From a virus: a DNA stretch of 64,000 nt. The stretch spans positions 109,416 through 173,415 of IMG/VR virus record IMGVR_UViG_3300042878_001497. One strand, written 5' to 3'. Positions within the stretch are counted from its first letter, which is position 1. Every line of letters starts with the position of its first letter. A program made the position numbers and the translations under genes. Shown piece by piece: positions 48,680 through 58,048 of the stretch. A model generated the notes under the pieces. It was not told the DNA's origin, did no database searches, and saw nothing but the letters and a program-made list of their open reading frames with translations.

Positions 48680-50035
48680 ATGGCTAACAAAGATTTATTT
48701 AAGCAGGCTATTGCCGATGCTAAGTCTATTCGTGAAGCTGCCATTGCTAATGCTAAACTTGCTTTGGAAGAGTCTCTAACTCCTCAATTGAAAGAGCTTC
48801 TAGCTCAACGTCTCGCTGAGATGGAAGAAGAGGAAGCACCTGCCGCTGTAATTTCTGAAGAAGAAGTAACAGAGGAAGTAGCTGAAGAGTCTCTTGAAGA
48901 AGCAATCGGACCAGACGGCCTACGGGCTGTTGCCGAAGCAGAAGAAGAAGGCGCTGAAGAAGAAGGCGAAGAAGAAGGTGAAGAAGCTGGCGAAGAAGCC
49001 GAGGGTGACTCTGAAGAATCAGAGGACGAGGCAGAAGAAGAGGTTGGTGAGATGAGCGTTGATGACCTTAAGGACTTAATCCGCGACGTACTTATGCAAG
49101 TAATGGGCGACAAGGAAGCAGGACAAGAGGACGAACTAGAGGCTGGTGCTGAGGAAATGGGTGCTGAAGATATGACCGCTGTAACTGATACAGAGATCAA
49201 TATCGACGAACTTATGGCCGAGCTAGCTCTTATCAATGACCCAGAAGGACCTACAGCACACGGTAACATTCCGGAGGCTAAGAAAGAAGCAGATCCACTT
49301 GCTGAAGCTGCAGTAAACGAATTAATGGGCTACCTAAAAGCCGAAGTTAAGCAGACTGTAGGTGCTTTTGCTGAACGCAAAGGTATGACTCTACAAGAGG
49401 TGATGACGGAGATGGCTAAGTACGGTGCATCCGTTGATATGAAAGAAGTTGCTAAGATGCTTGAAGCTGCTCACGGATTAGGTGAGGCTGCTTGCAACAG
49501 AGTAATGGAAAGACTTATCACAACTCCTGTAGCTACTGCTCCCGCAATGGAAGAAAGCGCTGAGGATGTAATTGAAAAAATTAAAAGTATGGGCAAAGAC
49601 GCTGCTAAAGCAGTCGTTAAAGCAGTTACTGATTTTATTGACTACACACCACTTGATCCAAGAAACCGATACGAAAGCGCTGACATACAGGAAGCTCTAT
49701 CTACCATCGAAACTCTCCGTAACGAATTAAACGAGACTAACTTGCTTAACGCTAAGTTACTCTACGTAAACAAAGTGTTCAAGGCTAACAACTTGACTGA
49801 AGGTCAGAAAGCAAACGTAATCGCTACTTTCGATAAGGCTGAAACAGTTAAGGAAGTTAAGCTAGTATACGAAACAGTTAGTAACAACGTTACTGCTGGA
49901 GGTAAGAAAGAAGTAGTGAAGGAAGCCAAGGGCTTTGCTTCAGCTGCTGCAGGAATCTCTACCAAGCCAGAAGTAATCACTGAAACTAATGCGGCTGTAC
50001 TGCGTATGCAAAAACTTGCAGGTATTATTAAATAA
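48680..50035 (+). CDS. 22: scaffold protein (gp22-like)
   Basis: A 451-residue acidic, Glu/Ala-rich helical protein in the place of the T4 scaffold. It contains many protease-type sites: L-E-E/A (74/75), L-A-E/A (209/210), L-G-E/A (269/270), L-T-E/G (374/375), fitting a scaffold that is chopped up on maturation. The very acidic stretch at about 85-125 is low complexity. ATG 48680 is preferred over GTG 48656. Confidence 0.8.
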   Translation: MANKDLFKQAIADAKSIREAAIANAKLALEESLTPQLKELLAQRLAEMEEEEAPAAVISEEEVTEEVAEESLEEAIGPDGLRAVAEAEEEGAEEEGEEEGEEAGEEAEGDSEESEDEAEEEVGEMSVDDLKDLIRDVLMQVMGDKEAGQEDELEAGAEEMGAEDMTAVTDTEINIDELMAELALINDPEGPTAHGNIPEAKKEADPLAEAAVNELMGYLKAEVKQTVGAFAERKGMTLQEVMTEMAKYGASVDMKEVAKMLEAAHGLGEAACNRVMERLITTPVATAPAMEESAEDVIEKIKSMGKDAAKAVVKAVTDFIDYTPLDPRNRYESADIQEALSTIETLRNELNETNLLNAKLLYVNKVFKANNLTEGQKANVIATFDKAETVKEVKLVYETVSNNVTAGGKKEVVKEAKGFASAAAGISTKPEVITETNAAVLRMQKLAGIIK

Positions 50036-50052
50036 AAACCCAAATTTCAAAC

Positions 50053-51630
50053 ATGGAATTAAATTCTCTTTTAAACGAATCAGCACAGGGCTTCAAGTCT
50101 CTGCAAGCTGATGCTGCTAGACTCGCTGACAAGTGGTCTGCAACTGGTCTTCTTGAGGGTCTTGGCAACGAGATCGACAAGAACAATATGTCTATGATCC
50201 TTGAGAACCAGGCAAAACAAATCATCAAGGAATCCAACGCTACCAATGCTAACGGCGGAGCCGAGCAGTGGGCTGGTGTTGCTCTACCGCTTGTAAGAAA
50301 GGTATTCGCTCAGATCGCTGCTAAAGATTTCGTATCTGTACAGCCTATGAACCTTCCTTCAGGTCTTGTATTCTATCTTGACTTCAAGTACGGTACTACT
50401 GCTAACGGAAGAACTGACGGTGACAATATGTACGGTAACGTATCTACTGCTAACAACAAGATGTCTGTAGACGAGGAAGTTTCTGGCGGCCTTTACGGTG
50501 CTGGTCAATTCGGCTACACTATCAACTCAGCTTCTTTAGCTATCACTCAATCTACTGGTGCTGCTACTTCAGCTTCTATCGGATACCGTGACGAACTAGC
50601 TGGAACTTTATTCAAGACTGTATCAGTTTCTGCTGCTAGCTTCACAGCCCCAGATCTTAAGGGTGTAAGAGCTTTCCGTCTTCGTTCTGGTTCAACTGAC
50701 GTAACTAACTACCCAGAATTCACTACTTACGACGGTACTAACATTATCTTCGTAGTTAAAGCTAGCGACCTTTCTGTAACTGGAGAAATCACTGGATCAG
50801 TAATGTACCACAAGCAGCCTACTGACACTACTAGAGGTGACTTCGAATTCACTGGTGGTGTTGACGACAGAAGCCCAGCTATCCCTGAGATCAACGTATC
50901 TCTTGCTTCTGAGGCTATCGTTGCTAAGACTAGAAAGCTTAAAGCTCAATGGTCTCCAGAATTCGCTCAAGACTTGAACGCTTACCACAGCATCGATGCT
51001 GAGGCCGAGCTTACCTCACTTCTATCAGAGTACATCTCTATGGAAATCGATCTTGAGCTTCTTGACATGCTTATCCAAGACGCAGTTACTACTGAGCGTT
51101 GGTCAGCTGAGAACAACAAAGTGTGGAATGCCACTACTGGCTTGTGGTCTACTGCTACTGCAGACTTCTACAACACTCAAGGTCAGTGGTTCCAAACTCT
51201 TGGTACTAAGGTCCAGAAGGTGTCTAACAAGATCCACCAGAAGACTCTACGTGGCGGTGCAAACTTCCTAGTAGTTTCTCCGACTGTTGCAACTATCCTC
51301 GAGTCAATCCCAGGATATGCTGCTGATACAAACGGAGACAAGATGGACTTCGCAATGGGCGTACAGAAGGTAGGTCAGCTTAACAGCCGCTTCCGCGTAT
51401 ACAAGAACCCATACATGACTGAGAACGTAATCCTTATGGGCTACAGAGGTTCACAGTTCCTAGAGACTGGTGCGGTTTACGCTCCTTACATCCCTCTAAT
51501 GATGACTCCATTAGTGTACGATCCTGCTAACTTCACTCCAACGAAGGGCATCATGACTCGTTACGCTAAGAAGATGATCCGTCCAGAATTCTACGGTAAG
51601 ATCTACGTTTCTGACGTAGCTACTATCTAA
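50053..51630 (+). CDS. 23: major capsid protein (gp23-like)
   Basis: A 525-residue gp23-type capsid protein. The signature is WAGVALPLVRKVFAQIAAKD, then FVSVQPMNLPSGLVFYLDF. Candidate maturation sites are L-N-E/S (9/10), L-L-E/G (35/36) and I-K-E/S (60/61); the last is closest to the T4 gp23 cut after residue 65. The first nine residues MELNSLLNE resemble the leader of many other late proteins here. Confidence 0.9.
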   Translation: MELNSLLNESAQGFKSLQADAARLADKWSATGLLEGLGNEIDKNNMSMILENQAKQIIKESNATNANGGAEQWAGVALPLVRKVFAQIAAKDFVSVQPMNLPSGLVFYLDFKYGTTANGRTDGDNMYGNVSTANNKMSVDEEVSGGLYGAGQFGYTINSASLAITQSTGAATSASIGYRDELAGTLFKTVSVSAASFTAPDLKGVRAFRLRSGSTDVTNYPEFTTYDGTNIIFVVKASDLSVTGEITGSVMYHKQPTDTTRGDFEFTGGVDDRSPAIPEINVSLASEAIVAKTRKLKAQWSPEFAQDLNAYHSIDAEAELTSLLSEYISMEIDLELLDMLIQDAVTTERWSAENNKVWNATTGLWSTATADFYNTQGQWFQTLGTKVQKVSNKIHQKTLRGGANFLVVSPTVATILESIPGYAADTNGDKMDFAMGVQKVGQLNSRFRVYKNPYMTENVILMGYRGSQFLETGAVYAPYIPLMMTPLVYDPANFTPTKGIMTRYAKKMIRPEFYGKIYVSDVATI

Positions 51631-51652
51631 TAGAACTCGGATAGAGAAACAA

Positions 51653-51683
51653 GGAGGGGCTTTCGGGCCCCTCTTTTTTTTAT
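51653..51683 (+). terminator. intrinsic terminator after capsid gene
   Basis: GAGGGGC-TTTCGG-GCCCCTC followed by eight or more T. Confidence 0.85.
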
Positions 51684-51686
51684 CCC

Positions 51687-51694
51687 TATTTATA
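51687..51694 (+). promoter_or_regulatory. late-type motif TATTTATA
   Basis: Twenty-four nt before the ATG at 51719, just after the terminator. Confidence 0.5.
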
Positions 51695-51718
51695 GGTGTA
51701 TAACCTAACGTTACATTT

Positions 51719-52405
51719 ATGGCCTCAAACCACCACGAAGACGAGATCTTCAAAGCAAAGAGACGCCCCAAGAATCCTATCAAGTTTAATATCACTCTAA
51801 ATGAGGAACAGAAGGCTGCCAAAGAGGTCATTCTGTCTAACCCCGTAACTGTCTTAAGAGGCATGGCCGGATCAGGTAAAACATTAGTGGCAGTTCAAAC
51901 TGCACTTGATTTACTATTTACCGGGGAAGTCGAAAAAATTATTATCACCCGTCCAACTGTATCGAAAGAAGATATCGGATTCTTACCCGGTGACATCAGA
52001 GAAAAGATGGACCCGTGGCTTGCTCCGATCTATCACAACCTTTACCTGTTATACGATAAGGTGAAAGTCGACCGTGAGGTAGAAGACGGAAGGATAGAGA
52101 TTCTACCCTTCGCGTTTATGAGAGGTAGGACTTTTATCAATGCATTTGTGATTGTGGATGAAGCCCAGAACGTAACCCACACCCAGATGGAGATGGTGCT
52201 AGGAAGATTAGGTAAAAATAGCTGGATGTCAATCTGCGGAGATATCGCCCAGATCGATCTTAAAGTCAAAAAAGAGACAGGTCTTTCTTTCTTAACTCGA
52301 GTTGAAGAGCAGGTTAAGGGCGTACGTGTTGTTACCCTTAAACAGAACCACAGACACCCAATCGTTGAACCGATCTTAAAGGTATACGAGACATTTAGGG
52401 ATTAA
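51719..52405 (+). CDS. phoH: PhoH-like ATPase
   Basis: A 228-residue PhoH-family P-loop protein. Walker A GMAGSGKTLVA is near residues 46-56, and Walker B AFVIVDEAQNVT near residues 142-153. PhoH proteins are common in marine and freshwater phages; their role is thought to be RNA-related but is not settled. Expressed with late genes here. Confidence 0.85.
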   Translation: MASNHHEDEIFKAKRRPKNPIKFNITLNEEQKAAKEVILSNPVTVLRGMAGSGKTLVAVQTALDLLFTGEVEKIIITRPTVSKEDIGFLPGDIREKMDPWLAPIYHNLYLLYDKVKVDREVEDGRIEILPFAFMRGRTFINAFVIVDEAQNVTHTQMEMVLGRLGKNSWMSICGDIAQIDLKVKKETGLSFLTRVEEQVKGVRVVTLKQNHRHPIVEPILKVYETFRD

Positions 52406-52416
52406 AGCGCAAATCC

Positions 52417-52424
52417 TATTTATT
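52417..52424 (+). promoter_or_regulatory. late-type motif TATTTATT
   Basis: Thirteen nt before the ATG at 52438; overlaps an inverted ATAAAT. Confidence 0.45.
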
Positions 52425-52437
52425 ATAAATCTCTCTC

Positions 52438-52818
52438 ATGGCTGCAGGCAAATACTCATTCACAGTTGAACAGGGCTCTACCACAAGCTTCCAGGTTGTA
52501 TACAAAGATGCAAACGGAACTCCGGTAAATCTATCCGGATATCATGCCCGTATGCAGATCAGAGAAACTATTGGCTCGTCTACAATTATCGGCCGTCTCT
52601 CTAGTTCTTTAGATGCTGATGGAACAGGCCTGAATCTTAGCGGATCAGCCGGAACTCTACCTCTATCTTCAGGATCAATCGGAGTTTATATCTCAGCAGC
52701 TTCTTCATCAGGTTTTACTTTTGATACAGCAGTTTATGATTTAGAGCTAGTAACAGGTATTACAGTTACAAGGCTACTTCAAGGAACTATTAAATTAGAT
52801 AAAGAAGTAACCCGATGA
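52438..52818 (+). CDS. BppU-N-like fibre-attachment protein
   Basis: A 126-residue beta-rich protein, FTVEQGSTTSFQVVYKDANG followed by TPVNLSGYHARMQIR. This resembles the N-terminal BppU-type domain found on baseplate and fibre proteins. It is coupled to the following collagen-like fibre gene, so it may anchor that fibre. Confidence 0.55.
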   Translation: MAAGKYSFTVEQGSTTSFQVVYKDANGTPVNLSGYHARMQIRETIGSSTIIGRLSSSLDADGTGLNLSGSAGTLPLSSGSIGVYISAASSSGFTFDTAVYDLELVTGITVTRLLQGTIKLDKEVTR

Positions 52819-54035
52819 GTTTAACAGTACAGGTTAGCGGAACCGACTTATCAGTATCTCAAACAGGTACTACCGCAGTAACAGTATCGTCTACAGGAAT
52901 TGTTGGAGCTACTGGAGCTACAGGTGTCCAAGGTGTACAAGGTACAACAGGTAACCAGGGCGTACAGGGAATACAAGGTATACAAGGAACCCAAGGAATA
53001 CAGGGTAACAACGGTACAGGAACCCAAGGAATTCAAGGTACTTCAGGAACCGGCACTCAAGGAATTCAAGGTACACAAGGTACATCAGGAGCAAGTGACT
53101 GGAACAGTATCAGCAGCAAGCCAGCCGGACTAGTATCTGGATCTTCCCAGATCAACGGTACACAGATTACAAATAACAGTATTGCTCTAGGAAATACCGG
53201 TATTAGTTTAGGAAACACTCCTTCTTTTCCGTTTTATATCAACGGAGTTAGTTTAGTAGATTCTACAGCTACAGGATCATTTACAGGGTCTTTTAAAGGA
53301 GATGGATCAGGACTTACTGGAATAACAGGAACATCTGCATTTCCATACTCAGGAACAGCTCAAATCACAGGATCGTTAGAGATACTTAACACAGGATCTA
53401 ATGCCATCACAACAACCAGTGACGGAGGTATTAAAGTTGTAAGACATTCAAGCGCTTTTGGATTCCCGAACACAGCATGGGGCGGGTATTTATACCCGTT
53501 AGTTGCTAGATCGCTATACAACCAAGCCGGCAGTACCTTCGGAACAACTAAAAACCCGGTAGTATTACAGCCACTCAGCACCGCCCAGGACATTGCACTA
53601 GCGACCGTAAACCACGGAGTAAACGTATTTGTTTCTGCAAGTAACGAAATTTATTTAGGATTCGGTAGTAATTCTCCTGCAAAAAACTATATAAGAGACT
53701 TACTAGTAATGAGCGGATCATTACAGGGAAGTGTCAGTCCGCTGACTATAACTTCTTCTACTGCGTCTCTAAATATGTCTGCATCAAATTTCTTCACTTT
53801 GCAACTAGCAGCAGGAAGTAACACACACGTTAATGTTAGTGGACAGCAACCAGGACAGACAGTAAACCTTAGAATCAACACAGGAGGTTCAGGAACAGTA
53901 ACTTTTAACTCAGCTGTTAAACAAGTCAGCGGCTCAAGCTACACTCCTACAGCCGGAACCGGAGTTGACATTGTATCCCTTATTACATTCGATTCTACCG
54001 ACGTATATTTAGCTAACGTTAAGAACCTGATTTAA
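52815..54035 (+). CDS. collagen-like fibre protein
   Basis: A 406-residue fibre. Residues about 29-95 are Gly-x-y repeats (GATGATGVQGVQ, then GIQGTQ types) with two interruptions (GTGTQG), which would form a collagen-like triple helix. The rest is Ser/Thr/Gly-rich beta, with FTGSFKGDGSGLTGITG typical of tail fibres. Trimeric fibre or head fibre for host or mucus binding is likely. Confidence 0.7.
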   Translation: MSLTVQVSGTDLSVSQTGTTAVTVSSTGIVGATGATGVQGVQGTTGNQGVQGIQGIQGTQGIQGNNGTGTQGIQGTSGTGTQGIQGTQGTSGASDWNSISSKPAGLVSGSSQINGTQITNNSIALGNTGISLGNTPSFPFYINGVSLVDSTATGSFTGSFKGDGSGLTGITGTSAFPYSGTAQITGSLEILNTGSNAITTTSDGGIKVVRHSSAFGFPNTAWGGYLYPLVARSLYNQAGSTFGTTKNPVVLQPLSTAQDIALATVNHGVNVFVSASNEIYLGFGSNSPAKNYIRDLLVMSGSLQGSVSPLTITSSTASLNMSASNFFTLQLAAGSNTHVNVSGQQPGQTVNLRINTGGSGTVTFNSAVKQVSGSSYTPTAGTGVDIVSLITFDSTDVYLANVKNLI

Positions 54036-54514
54036 TGTTTGTTCCGTTTGCATTTAGGCAACAGCCAGCACCGGTACAGGTTATAACCCCGCCAATCGGA
54101 CCTACGTTTTCACAACTCTTTACTCAAAACCAGGCTCCCTCTACCGCAGTTGAGACAGCATGGAATACTTTTAGAGCAAGCTTAACAGGTACGTACACCT
54201 CCTTTACATGGTCTAGTACTAACGGCAATAGCTTAACTGTCACACATCCAACTCACGTACAGACTCTAGCAAACGGACTGAGGAACGCAACCAACGGAAC
54301 TGTAGTGGCAATTGATACAGTTTTTTGGAGAGTTGGGACTGGGTGCGGAACCCCGAAAATCGGCGGAGTAGCTGTTGAGTTCTCGAATACTGCTTCCTGC
54401 AGTGCTACTAGTACCTACGCTTTGAGACCTATGATTAATAATCAGAACTGGGGTGGTACAAATGAATACACTGTTAACGCCCCTACACAGACGATAACTT
54501 TGACTTTTTTCTAA
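54035..54514 (+). CDS. possible fibre-tip or adhesin protein
   Basis: A 159-residue protein coupled to the fibre gene. It is Thr/Asn/Trp-rich and beta, with two Cys near residues 105 and 120 that may pair. Position suggests a tip or binding domain of the preceding fibre. Confidence 0.5.
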   Translation: MFVPFAFRQQPAPVQVITPPIGPTFSQLFTQNQAPSTAVETAWNTFRASLTGTYTSFTWSSTNGNSLTVTHPTHVQTLANGLRNATNGTVVAIDTVFWRVGTGCGTPKIGGVAVEFSNTASCSATSTYALRPMINNQNWGGTNEYTVNAPTQTITLTFF

Positions 54515-54548
54515 AAGGTACTCATACACAGTAGGTGTACAAAGTTGC

Positions 54549-54556
54549 TATTTATA
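54549..54556 (+). promoter_or_regulatory. late-type motif TATTTATA
   Basis: Ten nt before the ATG at 54567. Confidence 0.5.
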
Positions 54557-54566
54557 AAGAAAAAGC

Positions 54567-55709
54567 ATGGCTGACGTAACAATCTGGACCGGTACTAGTA
54601 CATTCTTTCCAGGAGAAACACCTTTTGGCTTTTATGACAGCGACACACAGTTTCAAGCTGATGCCGATAAGGTAGCTTCATTTTGTGCCACCCGCTTAGG
54701 ATATCCTCTGATGGATGTAGAGCTTCAGGCTAGATCTTTTTATGCCTGTTTTGAAGAAGCAGTAACAACTTACGGCAACGAAGTATTCCAGTATAAAGTA
54801 AGAGAGAACTATCTCTCAATGGAAGGAGCTTCTTCAGCCGGATCTTTTAATAACACCTTAGTTCAACCTTCATTAGACAGAGTAATTCAAATCTCTCAGA
54901 ACTACGGTACTGAAGCCGGTGTTGGAGGAAGTATAGAGAAGTACTCTGGACTATTACAGCTTTCCTCTAGCGTACAGACTTATGATTTAGACGCATGGGC
55001 AACATCACAAGGCATCACCGGAGGAATTGAAATTGTAAAAGTTTACTACGAAGCACCTCCTGCAATCCTTCGCTACTTTGACCCGTATGCAGGAACCGGT
55101 ACCGGTATCCAATCTTTAATGGATGCATTTGACTTTGGTTCATACTCACCAGGTATCAACTTCCTTTTAATGCCAGCATACTATGATATGCTGAAAGTAC
55201 AGGCAATCGAGTTTAACGATCAGATTAGAAAATCTTCTTATAGCTTTGAATTAATAGGAAACAAGCTTTCAATCTTACCAGTTCCTAGAGAAAGACTAGC
55301 AATCAGAATTGATTACTTCAAGAGATCAGAAAGAACAGCTGCAGTATCAGGTTCAGGAGCAGGTCTAATTACCAACGTAGGAGAAGTTCCTTACGATAAC
55401 CCAACCTACACAGGAATCAACTCAGTAGGTCGTCAGTGGATCTACCGGTATGCTTTAGCTCTATCAAAAGAACTTTTAGGATATATCAGAGGAAAGTACC
55501 AGCAGGTACCGGTTCCGGGTTCAAACACAACCCTAAACCAGGCCGATCTTCTTACAGATGCTAGAACAGAAAAAACTGAATTGCTTACTCAATTAAGAGA
55601 CATGCTTGAGCAAACCTCAAGACGTAATCAGCTTGAAAGAAAAGCTAACGAAAGTGAATTTATAAAAACAACACTTCAGAGTGTTCCAATGACTATCTTT
55701 GTAGGATGA
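54567..55709 (+). CDS. 13: neck protein (gp13-like)
   Basis: A 380-residue protein resembling T4-like gp13 neck proteins: GNEVFQYKVRENYLSMEGAS early, then VQTYDLDAWATSQGI, and later RIDYFKRSER. gp13 joins the head to the tail with gp14, encoded two genes downstream. Overlaps the next gene by 4 nt. Confidence 0.75.
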   Translation: MADVTIWTGTSTFFPGETPFGFYDSDTQFQADADKVASFCATRLGYPLMDVELQARSFYACFEEAVTTYGNEVFQYKVRENYLSMEGASSAGSFNNTLVQPSLDRVIQISQNYGTEAGVGGSIEKYSGLLQLSSSVQTYDLDAWATSQGITGGIEIVKVYYEAPPAILRYFDPYAGTGTGIQSLMDAFDFGSYSPGINFLLMPAYYDMLKVQAIEFNDQIRKSSYSFELIGNKLSILPVPRERLAIRIDYFKRSERTAAVSGSGAGLITNVGEVPYDNPTYTGINSVGRQWIYRYALALSKELLGYIRGKYQQVPVPGSNTTLNQADLLTDARTEKTELLTQLRDMLEQTSRRNQLERKANESEFIKTTLQSVPMTIFVG

Positions 55710-56020
55710 TTACACTAGAGCAGTTACTAAGCGAGGTAGAATTTAGGATGTACAAAACGTACGTATACGTTGAGTTCAATCCCGAGACAGATATTACTAC
55801 TGTCGCACAGCTTATTAGAAGCGTAGACAAGGTTGCAGTTGTAAACAATAAATCGAATAAGGAAGACCCTAGACCTAGAGGTCTGCTATTGATTAAAATT
55901 ATTACAACTAAGCCAGCCCTTGAGACGTTCCAAGAAGTTCAGAAAGCAGCAATGACTGCTATTCCTGATCTCAAAAAATTTCAATTCTCTGAACGCCACA
56001 TAGAACAGTCAGAGATATGA
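55706..56020 (+). CDS. hypothetical protein between neck genes
   Basis: A 104-residue alpha/beta protein starting MITLEQLLSE-V, which also fits the targeting-like pattern. It may be a small head or neck component. Overlaps both neighbours by 4 nt. Confidence 0.55.
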   Translation: MITLEQLLSEVEFRMYKTYVYVEFNPETDITTVAQLIRSVDKVAVVNNKSNKEDPRPRGLLLIKIITTKPALETFQEVQKAAMTAIPDLKKFQFSERHIEQSEI

Positions 56021-56502
56021 GCTTATTCGGCAGTCAAAGAGACTTTGCTCTTATTCGACATATGAATAGAGAGATCATCCAGGACATCATCCAGCAGGAA
56101 ATCGCTTACTATAAATTTTCTCTGGTAGATACTCAAGCTAACATTTACGGGGAGTCTTTAGAAAAAACTTTCTACGGACCTTTACTCTTTAACTGCCTTG
56201 TTACTAGAGGAGATCAGACTATGACTGCTGATGAATTTGGAGGAGATCTAACCAGAGAGAGTTCATTTGCTTTCCTAAGAGATGATCTAGTAGATAAACA
56301 GTTAGTACCGGAAGTAGGAGATATTATAATGTGGCAGGAGGACTACTACGAAGTAGATAACGTTAGCGAGAATGAGCTATTCTGGGGTAAAGATCCTTCC
56401 TACAACTACGGTAGAAGTTCTGACTACGGTACTAGTGTTTCTATCATCTGTAAAGCACACCTAACAAGAGCAGACAAGCTCGGTATAACTACAGTTAGAT
56501 AA
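56017..56502 (+). CDS. 14: neck protein (gp14-like)
   Basis: A 161-residue protein shorter than T4 gp14. Typical stretches are ANIYGESLEKTFYGPLLFNC, DLVDKQLVPEVGDIIMWQED and YYEVDNVSENELFWGKDPSY. It would complete the neck with the gp13-like protein. Confidence 0.7.
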   Translation: MSLFGSQRDFALIRHMNREIIQDIIQQEIAYYKFSLVDTQANIYGESLEKTFYGPLLFNCLVTRGDQTMTADEFGGDLTRESSFAFLRDDLVDKQLVPEVGDIIMWQEDYYEVDNVSENELFWGKDPSYNYGRSSDYGTSVSIICKAHLTRADKLGITTVR

Positions 56503-57758
56503 TGGCACAACCTAAAAAAAGAGTGCCCGTACCAAAGACTCAATCAGAGTTAACGCGTGAACAAATCGTTCCTTATGACGCGTTGAAGGGTGCTGTGCCT
56601 GCTTCAAGTAAATCTAAAAGAGAGAATCAAATCTCACTTAAAGACGATACGGTAAAATTACCAGTTGTTGGCTTTAAGGATATGGATGAAGCAATCATCT
56701 ACTACTTTAACAATGTAATCAAACCTTCAGTAATTCAGAACGGTAACAAAGTAGACGTACCGGTTCTTTACGGATCTCCTGAAAGATGGTCATCCGTTCA
56801 AGCTGGAGGATTTTATAGAGATAAGAACGGTAAGATTCAAGTACCGTTAATTATGTTTAAGAAGAGTAATATTGAAAAGAATAGAACTCTAGGAAACAAG
56901 TTAGACGGTAACGAAGTTAACAACTTTGTAATTTACGAGAAGAAATACTCTAAGAGAAATATCTACGATAGATTCTCAGTTCTATCAAACAGAAATCCTT
57001 CTCAGGAACTATACGGAGTAGTAGTACCGGACTACGTTACCATCACCTACCAGTGCATTATGTTTACCGACTACGTAGAGCAGTGTGATAAGCTGATTGA
57101 AGCTCTGAACTTTGCCTCGGATTCATATTGGGGGGATAAAGACCGTTACCGCTTTAGAGCGATGATCGACTCCTACACCCCTACTGTAGAAGTACTACAG
57201 GGTCAGGATAGGGGAGTTAAAGCTACATTTAGCATAAAGTTAAATGGATATATAATTACAGATACGTATAATAGAGATAAGGCCAACCTTAAGAAATTTT
57301 ATTCAAAATCCCAGCTTCTGTTCAGCACAGAGACTGTTACTGATGTGACGGGTACGGAAGTACAGTCACAATCGTTTACTAATAAGGGAGCGGTAAGATT
57401 CTACGACGGACAGCTTAACTCAACTCAGTTAGTATCAGAAATCGTAGCAGGTATGACAGCAGCAGAAATAGTTTACGTTTCATTAAGGAACGCAGGAATC
57501 GCCACCACCAAGTCGGGCGGCACTGCTACATTTACGGGTAGAACTATTGCAACTCCGCCTCCAGGCTTTGCTGCAATCACTACTAAGGACTTTGAAGTTT
57601 ATGTAAACGGTAGAAGAGTTCCGGATTCTCAGATCACCTCAGTTACTCAAGTAAGTGTTAATATTGAAGTACTACTCGATGTTGCAGGATTCTTTGAGCA
57701 AGCTGGTGCAGTTTTAGAGGCAGCAGACGAAGTTCTACTTATAGGTAAGTTTAATTAA
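56502..57758 (+). CDS. conserved T4-like structural protein
   Basis: A 418-residue protein. The segment DVPVLYGSPERWSSVQAGGF, followed by RDKNGKIQVPLIMFKKSNIE, is well conserved in environmental T4-like phages. The C-terminal part has a small beta module (EVYVNGRRVPDSQIT). It lies next to the neck genes; tail completion or tail terminus is possible, not certain. Confidence 0.6.
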   Translation: MAQPKKRVPVPKTQSELTREQIVPYDALKGAVPASSKSKRENQISLKDDTVKLPVVGFKDMDEAIIYYFNNVIKPSVIQNGNKVDVPVLYGSPERWSSVQAGGFYRDKNGKIQVPLIMFKKSNIEKNRTLGNKLDGNEVNNFVIYEKKYSKRNIYDRFSVLSNRNPSQELYGVVVPDYVTITYQCIMFTDYVEQCDKLIEALNFASDSYWGDKDRYRFRAMIDSYTPTVEVLQGQDRGVKATFSIKLNGYIITDTYNRDKANLKKFYSKSQLLFSTETVTDVTGTEVQSQSFTNKGAVRFYDGQLNSTQLVSEIVAGMTAAEIVYVSLRNAGIATTKSGGTATFTGRTIATPPPGFAAITTKDFEVYVNGRRVPDSQITSVTQVSVNIEVLLDVAGFFEQAGAVLEAADEVLLIGKFN

Positions 57759-57759
57759 G

Positions 57760-58014
57760 ATGTCTAGAGTTAGGTTAAGAGAATTAGATCCATCAGGATC
57801 GTTAAACATAACAGGATCCTTCTCAGTTCAAGGGCAAACCACGCTATACCAAACAACAGCAGCCCAGAGCGCTTTGATAGTCTCAGGAGCTATAGAGATC
57901 GTAAAAGCAGAGATTCAATCCCAAGTAGTTTCTGCTAGTTTAACAATTCAAAACCTGGGTACTCTTGCAGATCGAAGTAGTAATGCTAATTTAGATTTAG
58001 GAGGTTTTTATTGA
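57760..58014 (+). CDS. small fibre-type protein
   Basis: An 84-residue protein with the fibre-like phrase GSLNITGSFSVQGQTTLYQT. It may be a cofactor or the N-terminal piece of the fibre encoded next. Confidence 0.5.
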   Translation: MSRVRLRELDPSGSLNITGSFSVQGQTTLYQTTAAQSALIVSGAIEIVKAEIQSQVVSASLTIQNLGTLADRSSNANLDLGGFY

Positions 58015-58022
58015 TATTTATA
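58015..58022 (+). promoter_or_regulatory. late-type motif TATTTATA
   Basis: Twenty-six nt before the ATG at 58049. Confidence 0.5.
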
Positions 58023-58048
58023 TAAAGACTCAAACAACAACGTAGAGA

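Noticed and set aside
48805-49269. A 154-residue Ser-rich frame on the minus strand
   Set aside because: It is the antisense of the Glu/Ala-rich scaffold gene and reflects that composition.
54035-54514. Possible variable protein of a diversity-generating retroelement
   Set aside because: No reverse transcriptase and no template/variable repeat pair were seen in the window.
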